Below, piece after piece: positions 25,029 through 36,451 of a stretch of DNA of 64,000 nucleotides (the stretch's first letter is position 1; every line of letters begins with the position of its first letter). A program made the translations under genes and the position numbers. The notes below the pieces were generated by a model. The model worked only from the letters and a program-made list of their open reading frames with translations, did no database searches and was not told where the DNA came from. The stretch is from NCBI RefSeq assembly GCF_000315625.1, contig NW_005434510.1, positions 1-64,000 on the forward strand, read 5' to 3'. The stretch is from Guillardia theta CCMP2712 (lineage: Eukaryota; Cryptophyceae; Pyrenomonadales; Geminigeraceae).

Positions 25029-26614
25029 GGGGAGAGAGATCGCTTGCCTTGAGTGTCTCGGTATCGAGAAATCTCCTGCTGTGCCTGCTTCCATCAGGAA
25101 ACCGCAACTGGATGTGCGTAGCGGAGCGATCTTCCTTGCTGGGCTCTGGTGGCAAGGAGTTTCTAACGTCTTCGAGCTGTCTTTCCCGCTGCCTCTCAGC
25201 TTCCTCGGCCTCGCGCTTGATTCTCTCAATCCTTCGCTGCTCTTCCAACCTGTTGCTACTCTCACTGCAAGCATGCACTTGCTGTGTTTCAAACCTTGCT
25301 TGCTCCTTCCTGCGATCCTCCTCCAAGGACTTCTGAAACTCTAACAGCAAAGTTCGCATCAAGGAAGTGAAAGCGAAGGATAATCACTTCACCGATGTCT
25401 TGTGCTACTCTCAGAGAATCTGTATAGTGAGAATAAATGTTCTCAGACCTGCCTCTGTAACACAAAAACGCGTCAATCACCATTTCTCCCTTTCTGCTTC
25501 CAACGTGCCTATCGCCATCATCATCTAGACATCCATCAGGAGGGAATGCTGGGTTGTCTTGTAAAGAAGCTTCAATGGCAGCGTGAAGTTCCTGCCAAGA
25601 CGTCATCGCAGCTCGAGCCTATCTCAAAATCACCGCATCCTCATCTTCAAGCGACATTCTTGACTTCGTCTCCATGTTGCCTGGCCCCTTCACGCTCGGG
25701 ATCGAGGGCTGGGGAGCAGAGAGAGCAGAGGAGGATGCCACTTGCAAAGCCTTACCTGCAACAACATGAACCCACATGTTTCCCTCTTTCACTTCCTCCT
25801 ACTCACCCATTTTGCCCCATTGATGAGAGTCAAGAAACCGCGAGAGACGTTCGACGAGATCTTTGGGAGCGATGTACTCTTCGATTCGCTCAAGCAGGGC
25901 TCCCGTGAGAGGATCTATTATGTCGATGACGGGGAAGGTGTAGGACGGATAGATACTGAGATACTGTCTGCCTGCTGTGCTCTCAAACTCTTGCTGCCAG
26001 AAGATGAATTTGCTCGTCACGACAGCAGTGACGAGCTCGTTGCTCCATGTGTCGCGATTCAGCATCTGTGAGTGGAAGATGTCTCTCTTCTGCAGATTCA
26101 CCAAGCAATACTTTTCTTCTCCTTCTGCTTTTTCTCTCAGCTTGTCGAAGTTTCCTTGAAACATCAGTTTTGCCGGGGGAGGAAACAAGTACGACCCCTC
26201 GTCATCCTCCTTCCCTGACACCGGCACTTGCATTCCCTCGGACGAGAATTTCCTGAAGTTCTCGATGACTGGTCCCATCACCTCTGGCATGTTCTCAACG
26301 AGTCGCTCGACTGTCTCTGATCCTGCCCCCGCAGCACCTCGGGTAACCCTCTCCCTCTCCACCTCCATCCTCGATTCCCCGTTCCCCTCCGGCCGCTCTG
26401 CTTCCACAACAACCGGAGATGATCTAGACCCTCCAGTTCCTGGAACCGAATGGATGCCTCCGAATCCATCATCGCCAACAAGCATCATGTAAGCATGGAC
26501 TCCGTCTTCAAGCGACCAGTTGTGGTTCCTTAGCATGTCTTCGGCGAACGACTCGTCGTCTACACCCGTCACCTCCATGAAGGACGAGACGATTGCTTTT
26601 CTGTCCGTTTCCAT
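24813..26614 (-). CDS. UBXN7: UBA-UAS-UIM-UBX protein, p97/CDC48 adaptor (UBXN7-like)
   Basis: Multi-exon. The first exon, about 25799-26614, encodes a UBA-like N-terminus (METDRKAIVSSFMEVTGVDD..., about 1-45) and a thioredoxin-like UAS domain (GEEKYCLVNLQKRDIFHSQ, then KFIFWQQEF). After splicing, LEDEDA joins ELHAAIEASLQDNP to make a UIM. A charged coiled coil (FQKSLEEDRRKEQARF...) and the C-terminal UBX domain follow, with THIQLRFPDGSRHSRRF joined to VVLDFMFVCGADPEKHT over an intron at 24966-25047 that begins GC and contains a (GA)n/(CT)n microsatellite. This exact domain order defines UBXN7/Ubx5, which bridges ubiquitylated clients and cullin ligases to the p97/CDC48 ATPase in the nucleus and cytosol. 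Exon edges between the UIM and the coiled coil (about 25340-25500) are uncertain. Confidence 0.88.
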
Positions 26615-27443
26615 CGTATCTTTCCGCGATCTCTGCTCTTTTCCTGTACGTCTCCCCCAAACGTCAAGCCCTGCCGACTCTTGCTAATACACAGGCAACA
26701 AATCCCTGCAATGTCGGGATGATCCGTGCTTGATCTTCGCAGCTGCTCAGAGATAGCAAGGATTGAACGTGTAGGTTCGGGCCAGATCAGCTAAATTTGT
26801 TGACGGGCTCCTCCTTCCCCTTCTCTTTCTTTCCTGTCCGAGAGCAGCTCTGTATGTTGCTGATACAAATGACCTTCTCGTTCGCCTTGCCCTGGCTCTT
26901 GTTGCTACTTCTATTAATCCTCTGTTTGACTTCTTCTCTTCTTCTCTTCTTCTCTTCTTCTCTTCTTCTCTTCTTCTCTTCTTCTTCCTCCTCTCACTTC
27001 AAGCTCTCGTCCCTCCCACCCTTGAATCCCTTTGTTTCAATGCTGCACCGCAACCCTGTCTACCCCCACCCCGAATAGAAAGTACCCTTCCAAAACTACC
27101 TACCCTGTCAAAAATAAGAAAATTCCTACCCCACCACAGATAAAAGAGCTATTAGACTATCATAATACCCCTACTTTATCTTTCTGTGGCTACCACCACC
27201 CATTATTTCGGACCCATGCAACTACCCCCTACCCCTCATCGACAAGATGAATCCTGATCTAATGACCCTTGATCTGATTGAATCGACTAAATCGATTGAA
27301 TTTTTCAATTCAAATCACCATCCTGCAAACGCGAATCCGGCTCGGACCGTCAGGCGTGGGCCCGGCCACCTGTTATATATAATTATACTCGATTTATGCC
27401 TGATTATGTATAATGCAATGTAACATTCGAACCTGGTGCCATC
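26615..27443. other. Intergenic: TTC repeat, C-rich tract, small CpG patch
   Basis: 26936-26990 is a (TTCTC)n-type microsatellite. 27040-27240 is C-rich on + with CCCTACC words. 27325-27380 is a short GGCCCGG-rich patch. The 93-codon frame at 26797 is low-complexity and not called. Confidence 0.5.
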
Positions 27444-30431
27444 ATGGTGCAAGGGAAGGGGTCAGCGCTCAAGGCTTGCGGCCAGTGGCGGCTGAGCAGT
27501 GATGAGTCTAGTCTGACGATGTTCATGAAGGGTCTAGAGTCTGACCCTCTTCATTGTTGGATCCGAGTCCGATCACCCTTAAACTCACCCGAGGCGGCAT
27601 GCCTTGCCAAGTTGGCACTGTATGCGAGAATCGAACAAAACGCCTTCCACAGATTCAGTGAATGGCAATGGCAGATCTATGATGACGACAGATCATGTCA
27701 AGACTTCTGACTCTCCTATCGGCAGGTGTTGCCAGCCTGGTCTGGGCTAGACTTGAGACATGGATGAAGCTCCGAGCATGCATCCTCCGAAACCGCCTTC
27801 TCGTCATGTGCGCTTGTCTCTGGAAAACAAGAATGCACTTAGCTCTAGCCATTCGACAAGTTCGTTCGTTAACAAGTATGTCTTGGGTTGATTGCTTCGA
27901 TCCCTTGTTTGATTTCGGTACAGCCAAGATTTCATGCAGCTCAGAGAAGAGGTCCTGTATCTGTCCAACTCCGTCAACACTCTGCGGCAATCAGACTCAA
28001 GAAGGCGGGCAAGGTGAAGAGAAACATCGAGGGGATCTCTTCTGACGTTGATGTATGTAATTCACAAACAGCGGAGAGCATTTCAACCATAAACCTGAGT
28101 TAGCAGCGCTTGACCACTGCAAGAAGAAGGTTGGGTATACTTTATTCTTGCGATGCCAAAGAGGCATGCTATCGAGATGTTTCTCTGCATACAAGGTGCA
28201 AACAATCCAAGTGATCGATTTGAGTGACTAAACTCATCAGGGGCAAATGGGACTCAACAAGTGGACGAGAAATCAATTGAGTCGCTTCTCAATGAGAAGA
28301 AAGCGAAGTAGCTGCTTGCTCGTCTTGGATTTCTGGCTGCACTTTACGAGGCGACAAGCAAGACTTGAAAATTCCCTTGGGAAATTTCTGGAGAACAAGC
28401 ACAAAGATTGCATAGCGACTTGGAGGAGGCACGTGAGCCAGTCGATGTTGGAACGACAAAAAGGTTTGTGAAACCGTAGTCGCTGCTTATTCTAATCAAT
28501 TTTTTGCTCTTCGCGTCTATCAACTTTCAGGAAAGAGTATAGAGCCAAAGTCACAGAAGCGATCTTCAGGCTTGTATACGGTGAGCTGACGACTTGGTTG
28601 AGGCTTTAACATTCGTTGAACATGTTTGCAGATGCAATGGCGACTGAAGCGAAAAAAAGAGGCTAAAGTCTTGGAGATCTGGAGAAGTGAGTTCGAACGA
28701 TCAAGCTGATGCTTCTTGATGGCACTCAATGCTAGGATCTGCCTTGGTGATGAGAAGAAAGCGAGCAGCGACCAGAAGAATGTTGCATCGTCAGACGATC
28801 AGGAGCGAGGTCTTACCCACATTCATTCATTCATTAATTCATTCAGGGTTGATTGTATTCCTCCCTAGAAATCTGCATTTTGGTTTTGGAGGCTCAGCCT
28901 TTGGATGCAACGAAGTGAACAGGCTGATGCTGCTGAACCAGTAGAGAGTCAAAGCACCCAAGCATCAGTTCAACAACAAGAGTTACAACAAGCCTGCCAA
29001 TCATTACAAGGGACAGTCGTCCAACTAGAAAAAGAGCGAAATTCCTTGGCTGCAAGATTATTACTAGCTGAACAAGACCTGCAAGAGTACGTGTGCTTGC
29101 ATTCAAGTATGATCTTGTCCAACTTCTTGCTTAAAGGAAAACGTCCAAACACACTCGGAATCAACTATTTGAGAGCACGCTTAGCAAGATGTACTCCTCT
29201 CAGGTCAACTGCATTCCCGCAACCAGCCTCTTGCTCAAGCGTGTCGCAGAACTCTCTGAACATCTCAGATCTTGCTAGCAGGACCCAAGCTGTGAGTATG
29301 GCTCTGATATAGTATGTCCTCGTGAACAGTTTGCAGGATATTTTTGAAAGGAATTTTCATAGAAGAGAGATGGAGAACAATTTTGACCTTGTGCTCGACA
29401 ACTTGGAAACTACACTGCAAAGACAGGCACAAGCGAAGAACAGAGTGTGTTGGTGTAATTGACTGAGGTACAGGCGGAAGACTTGCGAAAGCTTCACGAC
29501 GATTGTGTTGTAGCGGAGGGAGTGAAGGTGAAGCGCTTCTTCACATGGTTTATCTGAGAGTGCTCTTGGCAGTCTCTGGCGATCAAGGGGTACCTTCAGT
29601 TCATCGACTTCTTCTCCGAAACCCGACGGCTCTGCAACATCCACAGGTATGAGAGGGACGCGATGCCATGCGCTCCTCGGTCAGCTCATGCAGTCGCTTG
29701 CAGGACGTCAATCCTCCACTTTCAACAGGAGCGCAAGCTGGCGGAGAAGCGAACAGCAGACGTCTTCTTCGAGGTGCTTTGTTTTGCTTTATCCCTTCCT
29801 CCTCCTCATTCCCCTCGAGATGGAGAAGTCCTTCGAGGACTCCGTCATGGCCTCTCTCGCCTCTTCCCGCTCGGACCTCTCATCCTCCGACGACTGGCAG
29901 CACCTGTCCGGTAAAGCTCCTCCTCTCCCGTGCTGCCCGTGACTTGCCCTTCTTCCTTCCCCCCATCTCTTGCCCCCACCCTCTCTCAGGCGTGTGGAGG
30001 AAGAAGGACGAGCTGAGCGGCTTGTCTGAAGTCACGCGCATGTTCAACAGCCCCAAGTTGCTCGCTGACGTTCCCAACCTCATCGTCCAGCTGGTGTCTG
30101 AGCACGTGGAGGTTCAGAGCAGCAGGTGTGAGGAGGGTCTGAGGTGCTGCAGGACATCAAAGCGATTCTGCTGGCGCTCAGGAGGCGAGAGGTCGGCAAG
30201 TATCCCCGCAACGTCAGGCGCCTCATCGTGAGCTCCAAGATGATCCAACTCGAAGTTATGAAGCTCACGTGCCATGTCCACGTCATCAGATTGGTGCTGA
30301 CCTCCCTGCAGGAACGTCTCGCCTGCCGGGGAGCTCAACACCTCCGGTACTCGAAACTTTTATCGACTTGTCAGCCTCACCAAGCGGCAGGTTTCATGAG
30401 CACAAACGGCTCAGCCTCTATCCAAGTTTGA
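27444..30431 (+). CDS. Sfi1-like / coiled-coil protein, many exons (approximate model)
   Basis: A series of short exon-like pieces in good splice context shares one character: Trp/Arg-spaced helical repeats such as VWARLETWMKLRACILRNR, CLWKTRMHLALAIRQ, VLDFWLHFTRRQARLENSLG, CIATWRRHVSQSMLERQK and MQWRLKRKKEAKVLEIWR, followed by coiled coil (QASVQQQELQQACQSLQGTV, then EMENNFDLVLDNLETTLQRQ) and a C-terminal part with SGLSEVTRMFNSPKLLADVP and DIKAILLALRRREVGKYPRN. W-x3-R-type repeats at about 23-35 residue spacing resemble Sfi1 centrin-binding repeats of centrosome/basal-body fibres. The start at 27444 and end near 30431 are guesses, and it could be two genes. Function is inferred from repeat type only. 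Confidence 0.5.
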
Positions 30432-30543
30432 GTTGCTCGTTTGAGTTTCAATCAAGATGGCAAATGTTGACAAGGAAGAAAAACAATAAAATGTACAAGA
30501 AGCCCTCGATCATCGTCCCTGGCTGCCCCACGCCTTTCGCTCG

Positions 30544-31552
30544 TTACAAGGAGACCTGAGGAGAAAAAGCTGGTGAGGTGCGAAAAGAAGAGCACGAGCA
30601 GCAGGAGGAGAGAGAAGGACAGGGGAAAGAGCAGGACAAGCGAAGGGACCTCATCGAAGTCGCGGTCAGCTCTCGTCCTCCGTGGGCTCTCCATCATTCC
30701 TGCCTGAACTCTCTGAACATCTCGAGGGCGAGAAATTGTCGGCATGGGACGGAGGTCCGTGCGAGGAGGCAGTTCGAGGAACGCCCGCAGCTCGTCGCTC
30801 TCTCTGACCTAAGACAAACTGAGTGACAAGCGGAGAGACGGGAGGAGATGAGAGAGGAGCAAGACAGAGCGAGAGGAAGGATGGCAAGGGTGCAAGTGAC
30901 TAACAATCCTCGGCTGATCCAACAAGCACTTCATGTAGACCTCAAGCTCTGTCTTCCTCTGCTGCGCAACGTCGCGTGACATCTTGCCAACCCAGACCTT
31001 AGAAGGGAACTCGGCGAGTCGAACTGAAGGCTCCCGGCCCCACACTCGCTGCAGCTCCTTATCCAACAGGTCGAACTCTCGGTATCGACGCTCGACGCTC
31101 CACCTTCTTCCATTGTACCCCACCTGAGAAAACGGGACTTAGACCTCTCCCAACTCCTCCCTTCCCCACCTCCCCCAACCTCCCCGTTTTTACTCCCTCC
31201 ACACCCTCCAAATTCCCATCCTCGCTCCCCATCTCCTCGCTCCCCGTTCCCTCCCACCCTCCCCATCTCTTCCCTCCCGCCTTTTAGCAGTGGCCTCACC
31301 TGCAGCACGTACACAACATGCTCCCCACTGCCCAAGCACACGAGAGGCATCGAACCTCCCTTCCTGCCTCCTCGTTGCACGAAGGGCTCCTCGAAAGTCA
31401 CCTTGAGACCAGTCAGACCTTGTGGTGTTTCCGCTTTCTCCTACCTCCACGTTCTCCAGGCTGTTCCTCTCTGGATCGCGATGCCTCGAATGACCGTTGC
31501 AGTTTCCGTTATGTCTCGAATGACTTCCGTTGTTCTGCTGAGCGTGATCCAT
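30544..31552 (-). CDS. Small PX-domain (phosphoinositide-binding) protein
   Basis: Five exons by hand: 31445-31552, 31300-31401, 30905-31123, 30650-30808 and 30544-30555, giving 199 residues in consistent phase. The PX domain spans about residues 35-160, with VEVTFEEPFVQ, the phosphoinositide-binding RRYREFDLLDKEL motif (Arg-Arg-Tyr-x-Glu-Phe), a proline-poor linker with FPSKVWVGKM and the helix RKTELEVYMKCLL, ending SDELRAFLEL. PX proteins bind PI3P-type lipids on endosomes. The N-terminal 30 residues are His/Asn-rich (SHSRHNGNCNGHSRH). The last exon is only 12 nt, which is the weakest part; reading on past the donor at 30649 would give a longer hydrophobic tail. Confidence 0.78.
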
Positions 31553-31937
31553 GAGAACAAGGCGAAAACTAACGAGCAAACACACAGAGACGACAACAAA
31601 CGAGCAAAGAAGCAGAAACGAAGGACAGGAGAAACCAGGGTACAAGCAACAAAGTGGAGAGATAATGAGGAAGAAGGTGCATAGATGTGTAGATGCTGTC
31701 TAGCATCTAGCAATTATGCCATTACAGCAGCAGCAGCAGCAGCAGCTATCGTCTTCACCTGGCAAGAAGCCCTTGCTACAGCTAGCGCTTGTTCGAGTTC
31801 TGTGGGTTGGAAGAGCGAAGAAACCGCATCCTTGTTGTCCAATTTGACTGGCCTGGTCGAGCTCGTACACTGACCGTAGACTGTGTCGTAGAGAGGATCT
31901 TTGAAGACTCCGACACCTGAACTACTGTCACTCTAGC

Positions 31938-32207
31938 ATGTCCCAAGCCAACCCGCTGGCCACCGTCATAGTTCTCTGCCTCCTTCTCTCCTTGCTTCTT
32001 CAAGAACGCTCTGCAATCACCAACGTAAGAACACAACAAAACAAATATGAGCGAGTCACTTCGCTGCTCGTGCACAGAAGTAGTTTCCTCCCCCTCCATA
32101 TCCTTTTGTCCCGACGCTTTCCAGATTCCATGTGGCCATCACTGCGAAACCTTATAAGCATGGACGCAGAAAAGAAACCGGACGAGTGGGAGGACAATGT
32201 GTTCTGA
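31938..32207 (+). CDS. Possible small membrane-anchored protein
   Basis: An 89-codon frame with a clear N-terminal hydrophobic segment (ATVIVLCLLLSLLLQE) followed by a basic, then acidic tail ending KKPDEWEDNVF. Composition is non-repetitive. No homologue recognised. The opposite strand is also open for 105 codons over part of the same stretch, so this is a weak call. Confidence 0.25.
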   Translation: MSQANPLATVIVLCLLLSLLLQERSAITNVRTQQNKYERVTSLLVHRSSFLPLHILLSRRFPDSMWPSLRNLISMDAEKKPDEWEDNVF

Positions 32208-32329
32208 TACAGATGAACAGTGATTGAGATAACGATGTTGCCTTGCAATTGGAACGCTATCTTGATCTATTGCAACACATCATCCTGATATCCTGTGTCT
32301 ATCAACCTACTGCTTCTTCTGCTTCTTCA

Positions 32330-32900
32330 GTTTCTGTCCCTGACGCTCCTCCTTCTACTCTTCTTTCTCCTCCTCCTACTCTTGCTTCTCCTTCTATTTT
32401 TTGTTTCTCCTCCTCCATTGTTGCTGTTTCTCCTCCTCCTACTCTTGTTTCTCCTACTCATGTTTCTTCTCCTTGTTCTACTCTTGCTTCTCCTCCTTCT
32501 ACTGTTGCTGTTTCTCCTCCTCCTCCTCTTGCTGTTTCACATCCTTCTATTCTGGTTTCTCCTCCTTCTACTGTTGCTGTTTCTCCTCCTCCTACGGTTC
32601 CTTCTCCTCCTCGTTCTATTCTTGTTTCTCCTCCTCCTACTCTTGCTTCCCCTACTCTTGTTTCTTCTCCTTGTTCTACTCTTGCTTCTCCTCCTTCTAC
32701 TCTTGTTTCTCCTCCTTGCTCTACTCTTGTTTCACGTCCTTCTACTCTTGCTTCTCCGCCTTCTACTGTTGCTGTTTCTCCTCCTTCTACTCTTGCTTCT
32801 CCTCCTTCTACTCTTGTTTCACGTCTTCCTTTTCTTGTTTCTCCTCCTACTACTGTAGCTGTTTCTTCTCCTTCTACTCTTGTTTCTCCTCTTGACTCTC
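32330..32900. repeat. CT-rich minisatellite (~21-24 bp units)
   Basis: Imperfect tandem units such as CTCCTTCTACTCTTGTTT, in multiples of three bases. All three forward frames stay open (SPPSTLVS in one, poly-Leu in another, poly-Ser/Cys in the third) because the units lack A- and G-containing stop codons. The long forward frames here (187-272 codons) are therefore not evidence of a gene. Confidence 0.8.
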
Positions 32901-33511
32901 TCTCTCCTTCTGCTTCAGCCTCGTCACTCCCTGCATGTAATATGGGTCCAATTCCAGACTGTACCACCCTACCCCCGAGCAATAATATCACCCCCTTAAT
33001 TCCCATCCAATACCCCCCTACTTCTCCTCATGGCACGAAGCCTCTGACCACCCACCAGTGATATTTTTCGTCGCTTCATTCACTATGAGGCCTGTATTTG
33101 ACTACATTACTTCAATTAAATAGTCAAACTATCGATGCGTTGGTCCCGGCGAGGTGACAGTGGCTGCCCCGGCCGGCCCGGCCACCGTGCCCGAGCCTAC
33201 CGTACTGTGCCATACTGCGGCCCGCCGCCGGCGGCCGGCCCGGCCGGGCGGGCGGGACCGACTCCGGTGACTGTCCCGGCTTTCCAGCTGCTGGGAACGG
33301 TAACCGCGGGGGAGCCGGCCGGCGGCCCGGCGTCACCCGGGCGACCCGGGCATACCGTCACGGTGGCACCGGGGCCAGCGGTCCACGCCGCTCCGACTCC
33401 CGGCGCCCGGCGCGGCCAGGGTCCCCGGCGCAGCGGATGGTCATCGGATGCGGCGATCCGACTCGGACGTCTCAGTCACTGTGCCATCCGTCGCCGGGTC
33501 AGTCGGGCCGG

Positions 33512-35065
33512 CTAAAGATTGAAGGCGACCAAGGATAAGGCCATGATCAACATTCCAAGAACCTGCAATGCCATAGTAAAGCGTCGCAAGGACTGATGCG
33601 AGGACTCACCCAAGATGAAGTGACGATCGCATGATTCACGTCATGTCGATAGGCCGATGGCAGGAGCTCGGCCAACGAGATGAAGACCATCATCCCAGCT
33701 ACTAGAGCAAACATCGCTCCATACGATACGTTGTTGATATTGTCTTTCACGGCAAGGTAGCCCACCACAGCGCCAAGAGGCTCACTGAGTCCGCTGATCG
33801 TCGCCCATCTGCAAACCTTTCAGTGAATTCTCAACTTGTGACAGTCCGAAGGAAACACATACATGAAGCCTTTCAATCGAGACTTGGTCGCATGATAGAT
33901 TGGCATAGCAACGCAAATACCCTCGGGGATGTTGTGTATCGCTATTGCCACACAGATGGTAACCCCAACAGAAGAATCCTATCAACAACGGTGAGCGACA
34001 AGCTTTTCGCAGCCTGGAACTTGCCGCCATGGTGGCCACAAACGTCGCTAGTCCTTCCGGGAAATTGTGGATCGCAACAGCCAGGCCAGCAAGAATACCT
34101 GAGATCAGCAGCAGTATCACATACTGGCATGAAAGCTTCTTGATGGGTGCGTTCGACCTGTCGACTGCAGCTCAAGAAGTGCGGCTGGGTCAGGGTGCCG
34201 TCTCCGAGACAGAGACTCTTCTTCTTGGTCCTTGTCACACCTCCCCTGCGAGTGATCCACCATCAACGTCTCTGAGAGATCTTCATCTGTCCTTGACATT
34301 TCCGGGGTCAGCGGCTGTGTCAATGGGACCGTGCTAGTCCGTGTTCCCGTGGGGACATGCACATAGAAGTGTTTCAGGGTTGCTCTTGAAATGCGAACCT
34401 GAAGGGTGAAGTGGGTCAAGCACAAGACTCGCAGCATCTGCACAACCTCCCATCCAGGTGGAAGGCTGCAAACATCTTCAGGCCACGTGTCTGGGTCGCC
34501 CTCGTTCGCATCGTCGGTCGTCGTGACTTGTATTTCTTCCATTCCAGACATGCAATCATTCCTGAGCTCGTTTTCTACGTTGGTGGAACTGTCGGGCTTT
34601 GCCGAGCTGCAGAGATTTTTCATGGTGTGTACTGCCATCGCAACGAACTTTCTCGATGTGACGACATTGATGGCAGCGCAAAGAACAAGCCCTGCCATCA
34701 ACGTCACATTGTAGTGGCCGACACGCCCTTTTCATGCCTGCAAAGAAGAAAGCGGTCGCAGACCCGTATCCTTTCGAACAGATTTCATTCGCTCCCCGTT
34801 GTGGACACCATTCGTCACTGTATAAAAGTTTCAGCCTTGTGCAATTCGTCATCAACTGTTGTTCAAACCTGAAGGCGACGACTGACTTTGTGAAAATCTC
34901 CACCATAGACACATATGTCATAATGCCTGCAGATAGTGCCAAAGATATTGCAAGAAATGTCTTGTTCTCCACGTTCACTACAAATGCAACGGCTGCCCCA
35001 AGCGAAGTGCACATGCCTGCAGCAAGCACCAACCCAAAGGACAACGCCACGTTTCCTTCTTTCAT
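33512..35065 (-). CDS. ZIP-family zinc/metal transporter (ZupT-like)
   Basis: An eight-span transporter that moves Zn2+ or related metals into the cytosol. Exon 1 (34869-35065) holds GLVLAAGMCTSLGAAVAF and LSAGIMTYVSMVEIF; exon 2 is 34738-34817; exon 3 starts at 34691 and carries a long Thr/Ser/Asp-rich cytosolic loop. Later exons hold the two signature metal sites, AIHNFPEGLATF (span 4) and AIAIHNIPEGICVA (span 5), then SGLSEPLGAVVGYL and GMMVFISLAELLPSAYRHD. The last exon encodes VLGMLIMALSLVAFNL and the stop at 33512-33514. Two introns (34692-34737 and 33979-34024) start with GC rather than GT. The 3' edge of the loop exon near 34200-34350 is unresolved. His-Asn-x-Pro-Glu-Gly twice is diagnostic for the ZupT/GufA branch. 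Confidence 0.88.
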
Positions 35066-35816
35066 CTTTCAGACGCTCAGAGCAAAAGAGCTTGGTGCCA
35101 GAGTCAGCAAGATTGAAATCAGTTTCTTCAAGAAAAGAAGGAGATCCCCCTTCTTTAGACTTCTGGATCCCCTTCAATGCAGATCTTCAATGGAAACCAC
35201 TTGTTTGCAGGTTGAACAGCAGGCGTTTGGATTTCGAGTATCAAGAGCTAGAAGAATTTCATAATGTACTATCCCCTTCTTGCTCTAGCGAGCAAGCACG
35301 TCATCGTCCACCCCGCTCTTCTCCTTCGCTGCATGGCCTTTTTTTTCCTGGTCACTTCACAAGTACGGACCTCATCCCCGCAGTTGAATAGGTTTAGTTC
35401 AAATAGTTTAGATCTAGGGGTTTAGATCAGGGTTGTTGTTGCAGGCTCGCAACTAAACCCATCGACCACCTGTCCCATTCAGGTGCTTTACACCATTATT
35501 TGCCTTGGTAGTTCAATCATTTAATCATAATTTGAAATTATCTTGAAACTATTGGTAATAATCATGAAATTTACTATTACCTCTGTGGCTGAGTTCGAGT
35601 TCGAGAGATGCAACCCATTATTATCCCGCTGAAACACCATGCACTACCCCTATATTTCCACTCTTACTACCCCACCTTGAGACCTCCACACTGTACATTT
35701 GTACAACAACTAGTACCCCTTGTTTTCTGCATGGATATACCCGTAGTCTTTCCCCAATCCTTCCCCCACTCACATAAAAGCCTCATTGCTCCGGTTGGCC
35801 CCATTCCCCGCCTACC
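35066..35816. other. Intergenic with C-rich tract upstream of small secreted protein
   Basis: 35066-35590 shows no feature that I recognise. 35600-35810 is C-rich on + (ACTACCCC, CCCCACCTTG) and ends directly at the start codon of the next gene. Confidence 0.45.
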
Positions 35817-36140
35817 ATGTCCCAGTCGCTTATCCTGCTCGCACTGTTCGTCCTTGTCCTCGTCGCTTCGTGCGTCCTGGCTGATGTTGCCTCTGTTCCT
35901 GCCATGAAGCCGCGCTCATGCGCCCTCAACTTCGTCGCAACCCCCGCCAAATTTTCACTTCCACTCAGAACCACGACAGTTCGCATGGCGAAGGAGTCGG
36001 AGTCAGGAATTGCTCCCAGGAATGATGAGAAGGACAAGAAGAGCGAGAACAGCAAGATTGTCTCTCGGAATATTCAGAGTGTGATCAAGAAAGTGCAGGC
36101 TTCCCCTTCCGTTCTGATGGGAAAGAAGATGAAGAAGTAA
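35817..36140 (+). CDS. Small basic protein with signal peptide, possibly plastid or periplastid
   Basis: 107 codons in one exon. A strong signal peptide (MSQSLILLALFVLVLVASCVLA) with an A-x-A-type cleavage site is followed by DVASVPAMKPRS and a Ser/Thr/Arg-rich stretch to TTTVRMAKES that looks like a transit peptide with a VRM-A processing site. The mature part would be about 50 residues, highly charged (ENSKIVSRNIQSVIKKVQ) and ending MGKKMKK. The residue after the predicted cleavage is Asp, not Phe; in cryptophytes non-aromatic presequences tend to stop in the periplastid space. Mature sequence not recognised. Starting Met is fixed by the signal peptide. Confidence 0.7.
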   Translation: MSQSLILLALFVLVLVASCVLADVASVPAMKPRSCALNFVATPAKFSLPLRTTTVRMAKESESGIAPRNDEKDKKSENSKIVSRNIQSVIKKVQASPSVLMGKKMKK

Positions 36141-36451
36141 ATCGCGGCATCTTCTTGACGAGGAGAGGAATTTTATCCGTCAGTTTCACGTGTTCCATGC
36201 CTCGTTTGTGTCACTAGCGGATTTCGTGTGAAATAGAGCTTTCGCTATGAAATCTGAAGATGTATTCTAGAGCTTTTTTTGGTTGCAACAAAAAACAAAA
36301 ATAAAAGCAACAAAGTCCAATTGGGGTTCGCAACAAATTCCATTGGGATTCGGACGTGTTCGAGAAAGAATTTTGATGTATTTCATGTCGTATGATCTTG
36401 TGATGTATAACGATTCTAGTGAAGGATAGAGTTGCCTAAGTCCAAGTTTCC

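Larger units (their letters stand above)
31553..33511. other. Intergenic: CAG repeat, doubtful small frame, minisatellite, compound GC unit
   Basis: 31725-31747 is a short (CAG)n. 32330-32900 is a CT-rich minisatellite. 32930-33060 is C-rich on +. 33130-33511 is a CpG island that abuts the stop codon of the ZIP gene. Confidence 0.55.

Noticed and set aside
32295-33006. Poly-Leu, poly-Ser/Cys and (on minus) Gly-Glu-Thr-Arg frames of 160-187 codons
   Set aside because: Products of the CT-rich minisatellite read in different frames.
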